The notes: generated from the letters alone by a model not told the origin. Numbered from the stretch's first letter, positions 1 to 6,900 are shown. The stretch: DNA of 32,266 nt from Eubacteriales bacterium (GCA_030537135.1 JAUNOP010000035.1:1-32266), one strand, 5' to 3'. Program-made: numbers and translations.

Positions 1-1
1 G

Positions 2-247
2 GATAAACTGATAACACGTATATGCAATTTATCGAAAGACCTCCGGTTTGATGAGTTACGGAAGGTTCTGGAAAGTTATGGATACGAAATGAATGCACCG
101 AGAAGTGGAAGTAGTCATTATACATTCAGGAAACAAGGCTGTATGCCGATTACAATACCGAAGCACGAACCAATCAAAAAAATTTATGTAGAAATGGTAA
201 GGCAGATTGTAGAAAGTGAGGCGAAGAATGATGAAGACGTTGAATGA
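2..247 (+). CDS. hicA: HicA-like mRNA interferase toxin, 5' end outside window
   Basis: An open frame enters from the left edge and ends at the TGA at 245-247. About 81 codons are visible. It reads as the small double-stranded-RNA-binding fold of HicA: an N-terminal helix (DELRKVLESYGYEM), then the signature GSSHYTF, whose His is the expected catalytic residue, then a strand with MPITIPKH and a C-terminal helix ending in an acidic tail. HicA toxins are usually 60-80 residues, so nearly all of it is present, but the start codon is not clearly inside the window. Its last 20 nt overlap the downstream antitoxin gene, the usual toxin-first HicAB order. The toxin cleaves mRNA and is held inactive by HicB. 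The assignment rests on motif, size and neighbour. Confidence 0.82.
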   Translation, partial: DKLITRICNLSKDLRFDELRKVLESYGYEMNAPRSGSSHYTFRKQGCMPITIPKHEPIKKIYVEMVRQIVESEAKNDEDVE

Positions 248-593
248 TTATATGGCAATGTCCTATCGTATGGAAATTGTAGAAGACAAGGATGAAGGCG
301 GATTTGTGGTTTCTTATCCTGATTTGCCGGGCTGCATTACTTGTGGAGAGACAGTTGAGAGTGCGGTAGCAAATGCAGTGGATGCGAAAAAGGCATGGCT
401 TGAAGCAGCATTGGAAGAAGGTGTGGAGATTCATGAGCCGGATAGTCTGGAAGATTATTCTGGTCAGTTTAAACTGAGAATTCCACGAAGCCTGCACAGA
501 TCACTGGCAGAACATTCGCAAAGAGAGGGAATCAGCATGAACCAGTATTGTGTATATCTTCTTTCCAGAAATGATGCAGTCTTTTCAAAATAA
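228..593 (+). CDS. hicB: HicB-family antitoxin
   Basis: This 121-residue protein neutralises the HicA-like toxin upstream and probably autorepresses the operon. Residues about 7-60 form the HicB fold, with the hallmark GGFVVSYPDLPGC and a following TVESAVANA helix. Residues about 80-115 (LRIPRSLHRSLAEHSQREG...SMNQY) look like a ribbon-helix-helix DNA-binding segment, as in HicB proteins with a separate operator-binding domain. I chose ATG 228, because GTGAGG at 216-221 gives normal ribosome-site spacing. ATG 231 is almost as good, and a GTG at 216 is possible but would consume that site. The gene overlaps hicA by 20 nt, which suggests translational coupling. Confidence 0.88.
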   Translation: MMKTLNDYMAMSYRMEIVEDKDEGGFVVSYPDLPGCITCGETVESAVANAVDAKKAWLEAALEEGVEIHEPDSLEDYSGQFKLRIPRSLHRSLAEHSQREGISMNQYCVYLLSRNDAVFSK

Positions 594-927
594 CGATTGC
601 GAAACATTTATGTTGTGACTATAATGAAGTGGCAATAAATTGACAACAGAAAATCAGCAAGCCAAAATAATGTATGTAATAGAGATAAAATAACGGCAGA
701 AAAGAAATAGAGACTAAATAAATATATTTAATAACATCTTTGAATTTGCCGAGTTATAATAGGACAAAATGCTGGAAGCCTTGCGAATGGTTCAGAACGA
801 ATGCAGGATATTACAGAGCAATTAAAGGCTGAAAACGCCTTAGAATAGGCAAGACGGATGAATAACATACGAGCATGTGCTCGCGAGAATGTGAATGAAG
901 AAATCATATACACATAATAGGCAAATG

Positions 928-952
928 GCAGGGAGAAATCCCTGCTGTTTTT
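928..952 (+). terminator. Rho-independent terminator before marR
   Basis: GCAGGGA (928-934) pairs perfectly with TCCCTGC (939-945) around a GAAA tetraloop, followed by TGTTTTT. This insulates the MarR operon from transcription coming from hicAB and the decayed stretch. Confidence 0.85.
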
Positions 953-959
953 CATGCTC

Positions 960-1000
960 TTTACAAAACGAAATTACTGTGTTATTATAGTTAAGAACTA
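960..1000 (+). promoter_or_regulatory. sigma-A promoter with overlapping MarR-type operator
   Basis: A -35 TTTACA (960-965) and a -10 TATTAT (983-988) are separated by 17 nt. The palindrome TAGTT-AAG-AACTA (988-1000) starts inside the -10 and covers the expected transcription start. A-T rich inverted repeats of this kind are typical MarR operators, so autorepression of the three-gene operon is the natural inference. Confidence 0.65.
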
Positions 1001-1035
1001 AACTATTTATAATTAAACCTAATAAGGAGGTAAAA

Positions 1036-1509
1036 GTGAAGAATACTTTAAATAGCGAATTCCTTGGCTCTCTGTTCAAGTTAAAAAGTATGCTTGGCAC
1101 AGAATTTGGAAAAGACAGTATCAGCGGCAAAAAGAAAGTAAACATGCCAGAGTATATACTTCTTCGTGAAATAGCGGATAATACAATTGGTGCAACCAAC
1201 AATACAGAACTTGCAGATATTCGAGAGTACCTTGCCATTTCAAAATCAGCTATATCGCAGATGCTAAATTTTCTGGAAAAAAAAGGTTATATCAGCCGTA
1301 CCATTAATCCTGAAGATCGAAGGAATCTGATTGTAACGCTAACGCCTCTGGGTAGAGAGTGCCTGAACGAGATTGAAAATATATATAATTGCCGATTTGA
1401 AAAAGTGGCACAAGGAATAGGTGAGAAAAACATGAAAGAAATGATACGATTAATCAATCTTATGAATGATATAGTAGACAAATTAAACGATATGGAGGAT
1501 GAAAAATGA
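1036..1509 (+). CDS. MarR-family transcriptional regulator
   Basis: A 157-residue winged-helix dimer of the MarR family. The DNA-binding core lies at about residues 55-110: a helix-turn-helix (ADIREYLAISKSAISQMLNFLEKKG) followed by the wing with the hallmark Asp-Arg-Arg (PEDRRNLIVTLTPLG). The flanking helices would form the dimer interface. The start is GTG at 1036, set by AAGGAGG at 1023-1029. Its stop overlaps the flavodoxin start (ATGA). MarR proteins usually repress their own operon and release DNA on binding a small molecule or on oxidation. With a flavodoxin and a nitroreductase downstream, an electrophile or redox signal is plausible but not shown. Confidence 0.9.
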   Translation: MKNTLNSEFLGSLFKLKSMLGTEFGKDSISGKKKVNMPEYILLREIADNTIGATNNTELADIREYLAISKSAISQMLNFLEKKGYISRTINPEDRRNLIVTLTPLGRECLNEIENIYNCRFEKVAQGIGEKNMKEMIRLINLMNDIVDKLNDMEDEK

Positions 1510-1949
1510 ATGTAGCTATTGTTTATTATTCCAAGCACCACGGGAACACAAAAAAACTAATTGATGCTATTACGGAACTCAGCGAAGTTACGCTTATTGA
1601 TGTAACGAAGCAATCAGAATATGATTTAGGCAGTTTTGATCTTATTGGATTTGCATCGGGAATTTATTATCAAAAATACAGTGAAAAAGTACTTAAATTT
1701 GCCGAGCATAATTTGCCTGACTCAAAGAAAGTATTTTTCATCTATACCTACGGAGTAAAACGTGATTCCTACACTTCAGCTATTCAAGCGGCAGTAGAAA
1801 GAAAAAATGCTAAAATTGTGGGGGCTTATGGCTGCAATGGCTTTGATACATTCGGTCCGTTCAAATTTGTGGGTGGGATTGCAAAAGGCAGACCAAACGA
1901 AAGTGATATTGCTGGTGTTATTCAATTTTTTAAGGAGTTGGTAAGGTGA
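1506..1949 (+). CDS. Flavodoxin-domain protein
   Basis: A 147-residue single-domain flavodoxin, an FMN-binding electron carrier of the flavodoxin_5/HemG-like type. The N-terminal strand and phosphate loop (VYYSKHHGNTKKL, residues 6-18) bind the FMN phosphate. The segment IGFASGIYYQKYS (about 51-63) is the next flavin-contact loop, and FIYTYG (about 78-83) the following strand. Length is normal for the family. It overlaps the MarR gene by 4 nt and the next gene by 4 nt (GTGA), so the three are translated as a coupled operon. It probably donates electrons to, or works beside, the nitroreductase-like protein that follows. Confidence 0.88.
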   Translation: MNVAIVYYSKHHGNTKKLIDAITELSEVTLIDVTKQSEYDLGSFDLIGFASGIYYQKYSEKVLKFAEHNLPDSKKVFFIYTYGVKRDSYTSAIQAAVERKNAKIVGAYGCNGFDTFGPFKFVGGIAKGRPNESDIAGVIQFFKELVR

Positions 1950-2917
1950 ATGAGATAATTTATAAGCGTAAATCTGTACGTAAATTTAAAAAATCCGAGT
2001 TCAATCAGGCAGAGATTAGAAAAATACAGTCAATAATCAATACTGCCCGACCTTTATATCCTGACGTTTCATATCATGCAGAAATTGTAAAGGGCAATGG
2101 AAAGATCCCGTATTTTATAGCGTTTTGCGGGGAAAATCTTGAAAACATCGGATTTGTCGGTCAGCAAATCAGCCTTGCACTTGCTGATATAGGAATAGGC
2201 TCTTATTGGAAAATGGGCAAACCAGATGGAGAGATAAAAAGCACTTATCCTTTCGTAATCTCCATGCCTTTTGGTAAACCAGATGAGCCTTTATTCCGTA
2301 GTCGGGATGAGTTTAAGCGGAAAAGCCTTTCGGAAATTTCTATGGGTATAGATGACAGGCTCGAAGCAGCCCGTCTTGCTCCGAGCGGATTAAACGCACA
2401 GAATTGGTATTTTGTCGCCGACAATGGCAGTATTTATTGTTATCGAAAAAAGCCGAGTTTTTTACTTTCTGCAATGAAAAACAAGCTGAATTGCATTGAT
2501 ATGGGAATTGCCATATGTCATATCGCAGAAGAAACCCACAATTTTAAATACGAAAAGATTAAATCCTATCCTGATAAGAAAGGATATATCTATATGGGTA
2601 TCCATAATGCGGCATGTTTTCTGAAAATCCGGGAAGAGTTCGGCACGTTCAGTGAGTATCTGTGGAAGTTTTCAGAGGGGAAAACCATACAATACATGGG
2701 ACACCAGAAAGGAAATCTTCCTGCCAGAAACGGACTGTCGGATATGATCAGCAAAGATCTGAAAAAGCGTGGGTTTAAATATCTCGGCTCTATTACTGTG
2801 TATTCTCATCTGCAGGCTTGCGGAATGATCAATGACCATGCAGAAGATTGTTTCCGTTATACAGAAGTGACGGCAGGTGTCCCGGTAGTCCGCAAGCGCC
2901 GTGATAAGGAAGCATGA
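1946..2917 (+). CDS. Chimeric nitroreductase-like / C-terminal 3-methyladenine DNA glycosylase I
   Basis: This 323-residue frame joins two unrelated families. Residues 1 to about 218 are a nitroreductase of the TM1586 type: the N-terminal KRKSVRKFK flavin-binding Arg motif, the central LEAARLAPSGLNAQNW and DMGIAICHIAEE. Residues about 219-310 match the C-terminal half of DNA-3-methyladenine glycosylase I (Tag): HNAACFLKIREEFGTF, LSDMISKDLKKRGFKYLGS and MINDHAEDCFRY. His298 and Cys302 fit two of Tag's four zinc ligands. The N-terminal zinc ligands, the catalytic Glu and the base-pocket residues are absent, so glycosylase activity is not expected. The start is GTG 1946, overlapping the flavodoxin stop. 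The nitroreductase part is near full length and may still bind FMN. The join lies at about nt 2,598-2,608 and looks like an in-frame deletion scar. Confidence 0.8.
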   Translation: MNEIIYKRKSVRKFKKSEFNQAEIRKIQSIINTARPLYPDVSYHAEIVKGNGKIPYFIAFCGENLENIGFVGQQISLALADIGIGSYWKMGKPDGEIKSTYPFVISMPFGKPDEPLFRSRDEFKRKSLSEISMGIDDRLEAARLAPSGLNAQNWYFVADNGSIYCYRKKPSFLLSAMKNKLNCIDMGIAICHIAEETHNFKYEKIKSYPDKKGYIYMGIHNAACFLKIREEFGTFSEYLWKFSEGKTIQYMGHQKGNLPARNGLSDMISKDLKKRGFKYLGSITVYSHLQACGMINDHAEDCFRYTEVTAGVPVVRKRRDKEA

Positions 2918-3119
2918 TGGCTGGAAGGCATTTCGGATACAGGGCGTTTTGGATTTTTCCTTGATCGGCATACTTTCTAAGATATCATCTTTGATGGCGC
3001 AGCATGATATTGGTATCTTTGCGGTATCTACTTATAATACTGATTATATCCTGGTGAAAAGGGAGAATTATAAAAAAGCATTGCAGGTGCTTTTTAAAGC
3101 AGGGTATCAGATTGTTTGA
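2901..3119 (+). pseudogene. 5'-truncated ACT-domain protein (COG3603/CASTOR-like)
   Basis: A 72-codon frame opens at GTG 2901, inside the end of the preceding gene. From HDGWKAFRIQG onward it matches the second half of small clostridial ACT-domain proteins: LDFSLIGILSKISSLMAQ, then IGIFAVSTYNTDYILV, then a C-terminal helix and AGYQIV. Intact members are about 125-135 residues, with an N-terminal half that is missing here. There is no good ribosome site for the GTG. I read it as the surviving 3' end of a gene, possibly still translated by read-on from upstream. It is one of several remnants in this stretch. Confidence 0.65.
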
Positions 3120-3148
3120 CGGATTTTTTTGACGGGAGGCGTTTCGTG

Positions 3149-3260
3149 ATGAAAGAGCGGAAGGAAGTTCTTGATTTTGGAGTGACTGGATGAGGAAATC
3201 AAAAGGATGATCGCAGAAAGCTATGATCTGATTATTGGGAAAAATAGAATAAAGGTTTAA
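3149..3260 (+). pseudogene. Internally deleted MmcQ/YjbR-family gene
   Basis: A good ribosome site (GGGAGG, 3134-3139) leads into ATG 3149 and MKERKEVLDFG, which resembles the start of MmcQ/YjbR proteins. The frame stops after 14 codons. In another frame, immediately downstream, LDEEIKRMIAESYDLIIGK resembles the C-terminal helix of the same family. Intact members are about 110-120 residues, so roughly 80 codons would have been lost by one internal, frame-changing deletion. The family has a CyaY-like fold and no firm biochemical role. The assignment rests on two short ends in the right order. Confidence 0.45.
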
Positions 3261-3278
3261 GTTTTATGAAGGCAGCCA

Positions 3279-3443
3279 ATGAACAGGAATATAAATATCA
3301 TAACAGATTTGAATGGAAATAAGCTTGTCCTGATTAATGATATTATTTTTAAAGGAAGAAAGTATTATTTGAATGGAAAATATCGTTTTTATAGAAAACG
3401 CTTTGGAATACCAGGATTATTGCGGATTAAGGGAAAGCGTTAA
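3279..3443 (+). pseudogene. N-terminal fragment of a mobile-element hypothetical protein
   Basis: A 54-codon frame begins MNRNINIITDLNGNKLVLIN and continues DIIFKGRK. This resembles the N-terminus of small uncharacterised proteins carried by clostridial mobile elements, as far as I recall them. After about 28 residues the similarity stops, and the rest of the frame runs antiphase through the start of the acetyltransferase gene. That places a recombination joint near nt 3,362. I regard it as a leftover of an excised or deleted element, not a working gene. Confidence 0.35.
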
Positions 3444-3795
3444 ATGGATGAATTTACCCAGAATGCAGACAGAAAAAGTACTTAAAAACAGCTTGTATAC
3501 TATAGTTGCAGTGAAAGACAAACAGGTTGTTGGCATGGGAAGACTGGTAGGAGACGGGATATATTATATGGTTGTAGATGTTGTAGTGCATCCTGCCTGC
3601 CAGAAGAATGGTATCGGCAGCAAGATAGTGAATATGCTGATCAGATATGCTGAAAAAGAAACGCCACCCGGAGGGCGTTCCAGCATCCAGTTGATTGCAG
3701 AAAAGCGGAAAGAAGCATTTTATGAGAAAATGGGGTTTAAGGCAATCCCACACGATTTTTGTGGCTCCGGCATGAGAAAAATTATCCGCAAATAA
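3373..3795 (+). CDS. GNAT-family N-acetyltransferase
   Basis: A 140-residue GCN5-related acetyltransferase of the short, single-domain type. The acetyl-CoA pyrophosphate loop is QKNGIG (residues 77-82, within VVVHPACQKNGIGSKI), preceded by the central strands (YTIVAVKDKQVVGMGRLVGD and YYMVVDVVV) and followed by the C-terminal helix-strand pair with AFYEKMGF. This is a full-length family member with no lesions. The start is ATG 3373 with a purine-rich site (GGAAGAAAG, about 3354-3362). Its substrate cannot be told from sequence. It is the only intact gene between the chimera and spoVT, and is flanked on both sides by gene fragments. Confidence 0.88.
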   Translation: MENIVFIENALEYQDYCGLRESVKWMNLPRMQTEKVLKNSLYTIVAVKDKQVVGMGRLVGDGIYYMVVDVVVHPACQKNGIGSKIVNMLIRYAEKETPPGGRSSIQLIAEKRKEAFYEKMGFKAIPHDFCGSGMRKIIRK

Positions 3796-3860
3796 ATAGC
3801 GTTTCGTATATTGAGATATTGATAGTGAGTTTTATAGAGGCACTAGTCAGAAGTGGCTGG

Positions 3861-3959
3861 AGTACTTTAGAAAAATGCCTGCTCTATGTAGCTATGACCC
3901 GTGCACAAAAGGGTGTATATGTCACAAGCTATGGCAGGAAATCTGAATTTCTGGAGTAA
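3861..3959 (+). pseudogene. 3' fragment of a UvrD/PcrA-type helicase
   Basis: The reading STLEKCLLYVAMTRAQKGVY then VTSYGRKSEFLE ending in TAA is the extreme C-terminal part of a superfamily I helicase. LLYVAMTRAQ is helicase motif VI. Everything upstream of this motif is gone: the preceding sequence in this frame does not resemble a helicase and overlaps the acetyltransferase end. The remnant is about 32 codons of a protein normally above 600 residues. Confidence 0.7.
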
Positions 3960-4019
3960 GAAAGTGAAATGGGCAGGCAATGGAAATTTGAGACAGCGAT
4001 AAACACATAATTGAGGTAT

Positions 4020-4088
4020 AAATTTCCTCCATGTGCAGATAATAGTATCATGACAATTATGATTACTATCTGCAAATGGAGGAAATTT
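4020..4088 (+). promoter_or_regulatory. Long hairpin sequestering the spoVT ribosome site
   Basis: The arms 4020-4041 and 4067-4088 are 22 nt each and pair with one mismatch. Closer in, ATCAT (4047-4051) can pair with ATGAT (4059-4063). The Shine-Dalgarno GGAGG (4078-4082) pairs fully with CCTCC (4026-4030), and the hairpin ends 4 nt before ATG 4093. If the arms are transcribed, translation of spoVT should be shut when folded. GTATA at 4016-4020 and GCAGATAATA at 4035-4044 weakly resemble a forespore (sigma-F/G) promoter, which would start transcription inside the left arm and leave the site open. That part is speculative. A dyad operator is the alternative. Confidence 0.7.
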
Positions 4089-4092
4089 TAAT

Positions 4093-4641
4093 ATGAAAGC
4101 AACTGGAATTGTGCGCAGAATCGATGACCTGGGCCGTGTAGTCATACCCAAGGAAATCAGAAGAACTCTGCGGATTAAGGAGGGAACTCCCCTGGAAATC
4201 TTCACGGACAGGGAAGGAGAAATTATTCTGAAAAAATATTCTCCCATTGGAGAACTCAGTATTTTTGCAAAGGAATATGCAGAGGCTCTCACTCAGACAA
4301 CAGGTCTGATTTCCATGATTACAGACCATGACCAGGTAGTGGCGGCATCTGGAACGGGCTCAAAGGAATATCTGGGAAAGGAAATCAGCAGAGAGCTTGA
4401 GGATATGATTTCAGGCCGTGAGGCATGCTTTATCGGTGCCCGTGATAAGGGAAAAATTCCTCTTGTGGCAGACCAGAGAGATGCGGTAGGACCTCAGGCA
4501 ATACAGCCCATCATTTGCGCCGGGGATGTGATTGGTTCGGTCATTTTGCTGGGACGCGGTGAAACAGATAATTTTGGAGAGACAGAGAAGAAGCTGGTAC
4601 AGACGGCAGCAGGCTTTCTTGGACGGCAGATGGAGCAATAG
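4093..4641 (+). CDS. spoVT: Stage V sporulation protein T, forespore transcription regulator
   Basis: A 182-residue AbrB/SpoVT-type regulator. Residues 1-52 are the swapped-hairpin AbrB DNA-binding domain with the hallmark ATGIVRRIDDLGRVVIPKEI and the RREGxxLEI-like segment. Residues about 56-180 form a GAF-like domain (LTQTTGLISMITDHDQVVAA... CAGDVIGSVILLG). Length matches B. subtilis SpoVT (178), which tetramerises and tunes sigma-G genes during spore formation. In Bacillus the gene is itself under sigma-G. Start ATG 4093 is fixed by GGAGG at 4078-4082, which lies in a strong hairpin. It converges on the minus-strand peptidase gene, with 51 nt between the two ends and no obvious shared terminator. 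Confidence 0.95.
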   Translation: MKATGIVRRIDDLGRVVIPKEIRRTLRIKEGTPLEIFTDREGEIILKKYSPIGELSIFAKEYAEALTQTTGLISMITDHDQVVAASGTGSKEYLGKEISRELEDMISGREACFIGARDKGKIPLVADQRDAVGPQAIQPIICAGDVIGSVILLGRGETDNFGETEKKLVQTAAGFLGRQMEQ

Positions 4642-4692
4642 AAGCAGGAAAAAGAGCAGAAGAGGAGAACTAGAACAGGCAGAGCAGGAAAA

Positions 4693-5271
4693 TTATTGGA
4701 AAAAATGAGAAAGCTCATGGTACTCTTCCAGCGTCTGTCCGGTGAGAGACAAATAGGCAGAAAGAGGCCGGGTTACATACCGGATATGCCATGGCTCGTA
4801 CGGAAAGCCTGTGATATCCTCTTTTCCTTTTGGATAGCGGAGGATAAAGCCATATAAGGGAGCGTGCTTTACCAGCCATTGTCCTTCGTGCGTGGCTTCA
4901 AATTCCTGAGAAAGCTCCATATGGAGGCAGGGGCAGGAAACATCCAGAGCCAGCCCGGTCTGGTGTTCGCTTGCGCCTGGAGGAGCTACAAAGCCGCTGG
5001 AGCTTTTGGAAAAAAGCTCTGCCTGACGGTCATAGGAGCGATAGCCGGAAATCCCGTATAGAGCCAGTCCATCCTGCTGAGCGCGTAAAAAGAGCTTTTT
5101 TACAGCGTGGGCTGCTTCATATTCAAGAAGACGCTTTGGGTTGTCTTTTTTTGCGTCAAAGGGAATGTCTGTGCAGATAAGATTAGATGGCACATAGTTT
5201 TTTTGCAGAAGAAAGTTTCTGTTTACAAGAATAGTGTAGTTTTTGGAATTCACTTTTTTGGCAGTAATCAT
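4693..5271 (-). CDS. VanXY/VanY-like D,D-carboxypeptidase, peptidase M15B, no signal peptide
   Basis: A 192-residue zinc peptidase of the VanY family, which trims D-Ala from peptidoglycan precursors or D-Ala-D-Ala. Visible motifs are SGYRSYDRQ (75-83), SEHQTGLALD (101-110, zinc His103 and Asp110) and YEPWHIRYV (158-166, catalytic Glu159 and zinc His162). The C-terminal half, notably GFILRYPKGKEDITG, resembles enterococcal VanXY. There is no signal peptide or membrane segment, so it should act in the cytoplasm. The start is ATG at 5271: AAAGGAGGG just before it is the ribosome site, and the in-frame ATG at 5289 would put that site inside the gene. ATGAG/CTCAT with a T-run near the 3' end (4700-4718) may be a weak terminator. 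No van regulators or ligases are nearby. Confidence 0.85.
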   Translation of the reverse strand: MITAKKVNSKNYTILVNRNFLLQKNYVPSNLICTDIPFDAKKDNPKRLLEYEAAHAVKKLFLRAQQDGLALYGISGYRSYDRQAELFSKSSSGFVAPPGASEHQTGLALDVSCPCLHMELSQEFEATHEGQWLVKHAPLYGFILRYPKGKEDITGFPYEPWHIRYVTRPLSAYLSLTGQTLEEYHELSHFFQ

Positions 5272-5401
5272 AACAGCCCTCCTTTTCATGAGGATTCCTT
5301 ATCTGCTGCAGCAGGCTGCAAGAGACAACGAATCGTTACTTTTTCAGTTTATGAAGGGAGGGCTGGATTTATGACTCTAAAGTCTGGTTAATTAAGCGCT
5401 G

Positions 5402-6883
5402 TTATTCCTGATTTTCGTCTAATTCCATGGCTTCCCGGCTCATCTGCTCAAGAAGCTCTGCTTTCATATCATACAGCTTCTGGGAGAGGTCTACATATAC
5501 CTCATGAGGATTTGTGAGCCGCTTGCATTCTTCCCAGAGAGTTGACATTTCCTGACGGCAGATTGCCTGAAGCTCCATGACAGACGGGGACTGGTATACG
5601 CATTTTCCCTTCTGGAAAACAGGTACCAGAAGCTCGCGCATGGTATATTTTCCGCCGAGAACCTTGGTCTTCTTCCAGGTGTCAACCGGGTCAAAGAGAA
5701 CCATATCCTGGGATTCGTCAAACCTCTCGTCAGCAAGGCAGATGAGGTCGGCCTTGATTTTGCCGGTCTTCTTGCTGTAGATGCGGTAGATGGTCTTGTT
5801 TCCGGGGTTTGTGACCTTCTCTGTATTTTCGGAGAGCTTGATTTTAGGGATGAACTGTCCTGTGGCCGGATCCTGAACAGCCGCCAGCTTATACACGCCG
5901 CCAAAGGCGGGATTGTCGGCTGAGGTGATAAGATTGGTTCCAACGCCCCAGGAGTTAATCTTGGCGTCCTGACTCTTGAGGCTGTGAATCAGATATTCAT
6001 CCAGGTCACTGGAAGCGGAAATCACGGCATCATCAAAACCGGCAGTGCAGAGCATCTTATAGGCTTCCTTGGACAGATATGCCAGGTCGCCGCTGTCAAT
6101 ACGGATTCCATAGCGTGTGAGATGAACTCCCTCTGCTCTCATTTCTTCAAATACCCGGATAGCATTGGGCACGCCGGAGTTAAGCACATCGTAGGTATCT
6201 ACGAGGAGAATACATGCATCTGGATACATTTTGGCATAGGTTTTAAAGGCAGTGTATTCATCCGGGAAGCTCATAATCCAGCTGTGTGCATGTGTTCCGA
6301 GAACCGGAACGTGGAACATCTGGCCAGTAAGTACATTAGAGGTTCCTATGCATCCGGCAATCATGGCGGCGCGGGCTCCGAAGATGCCTGCGTCAGGTCC
6401 CTGAGCGCGGCGAAGACCGAATTCCATAACCCCATCGCCTGCTGCCGCATGGACAACACGGGAGGCCTTAGTGGCAATCAGGCTCTGGTGATTGATAATG
6501 TTGAGAATGGTAGTCTCAACCAGCTGAGCCTCCATAATCGGGGCAATTACCTTTACAAGCGGTTCCCTGGGAAATACAACGGTTCCCTCGGGGATGGCGT
6601 AGATGTCTCCGGAGAAGTGGAAATTCTTCAGATACTCGAGAAAATCCCTGTCAAAGCTTCCAAGAGATTCCAGATAGGAAATATCCTCATCGGTGAATCT
6701 CAGATTTGCAATATACTCAATTACCTGCTCTAAGCCTGCTGCTATGGCATAGCCGCCGTTGCTGGGGTTTGTTCGGTAAAACATATCAAAGATAACCGTC
6801 TGGTCAGTGGGGTTTTTAAAATATCCCTGCATCATGGTCAGCTCATAAAAATCTGTGAGCAGGGTCAGATTATTTGCTCTCAT
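5402..6883 (-). CDS. pncB: Nicotinate phosphoribosyltransferase
   Basis: A 493-residue enzyme that joins nicotinate to PRPP, giving nicotinate mononucleotide in the Preiss-Handler route to NAD. It begins with the family signature LLTDFYELTMMQGYF. It carries the FGLRRAQGPDAG loop with the active-site Arg and Gly residues, LGTHAHSWIMSF with the phosphorylatable His region, the YGIRIDSGDLAYLS barrel strand and the SSDLDEY and GVGTNLITS phosphate-binding motifs. Length fits the long PncB form of Firmicutes. Start ATG 6883 follows AAAGGAGGA. The gene stands alone on the minus strand with its own extended -10 promoter and a hairpin-containing leader. It is cytoplasmic. Confidence 0.95.
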   Translation of the reverse strand: MRANNLTLLTDFYELTMMQGYFKNPTDQTVIFDMFYRTNPSNGGYAIAAGLEQVIEYIANLRFTDEDISYLESLGSFDRDFLEYLKNFHFSGDIYAIPEGTVVFPREPLVKVIAPIMEAQLVETTILNIINHQSLIATKASRVVHAAAGDGVMEFGLRRAQGPDAGIFGARAAMIAGCIGTSNVLTGQMFHVPVLGTHAHSWIMSFPDEYTAFKTYAKMYPDACILLVDTYDVLNSGVPNAIRVFEEMRAEGVHLTRYGIRIDSGDLAYLSKEAYKMLCTAGFDDAVISASSDLDEYLIHSLKSQDAKINSWGVGTNLITSADNPAFGGVYKLAAVQDPATGQFIPKIKLSENTEKVTNPGNKTIYRIYSKKTGKIKADLICLADERFDESQDMVLFDPVDTWKKTKVLGGKYTMRELLVPVFQKGKCVYQSPSVMELQAICRQEMSTLWEECKRLTNPHEVYVDLSQKLYDMKAELLEQMSREAMELDENQE

Positions 6884-6900
6884 TATGTCCTCCTTTGGGT

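Larger units (their letters stand above)
594..1035 (+). other. 442-nt spacer without a recognisable intact gene
   Basis: No frame here looks like a functional protein. One stretch around 765-850 reads as a helical peptide (SLANGSERMQDITEQLKAEN) without a start and then hits stops, so it may be a decayed mobile-element gene, but I cannot name it. A small hairpin (CGAGC/GCTCG, 870-883) is followed by the terminator at 928-952 and then the marR promoter. Confidence 0.5.

Noticed and set aside
1-593. HicAB as part of a larger defence island
   Set aside because: No restriction, abortive-infection or CRISPR genes adjoin it within the window, and the left side is not visible.
594-1035. Overlapping minus-strand open frames as genes
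   Set aside because: They lack ribosome sites and family resemblance, run antisense to the marR gene and its promoter, and read as low-complexity shadow frames.
5984-6733. A 249-codon plus-strand open frame opposite pncB
   Set aside because: It is antisense to the conserved pncB core, with no ribosome site and no recognisable motif.
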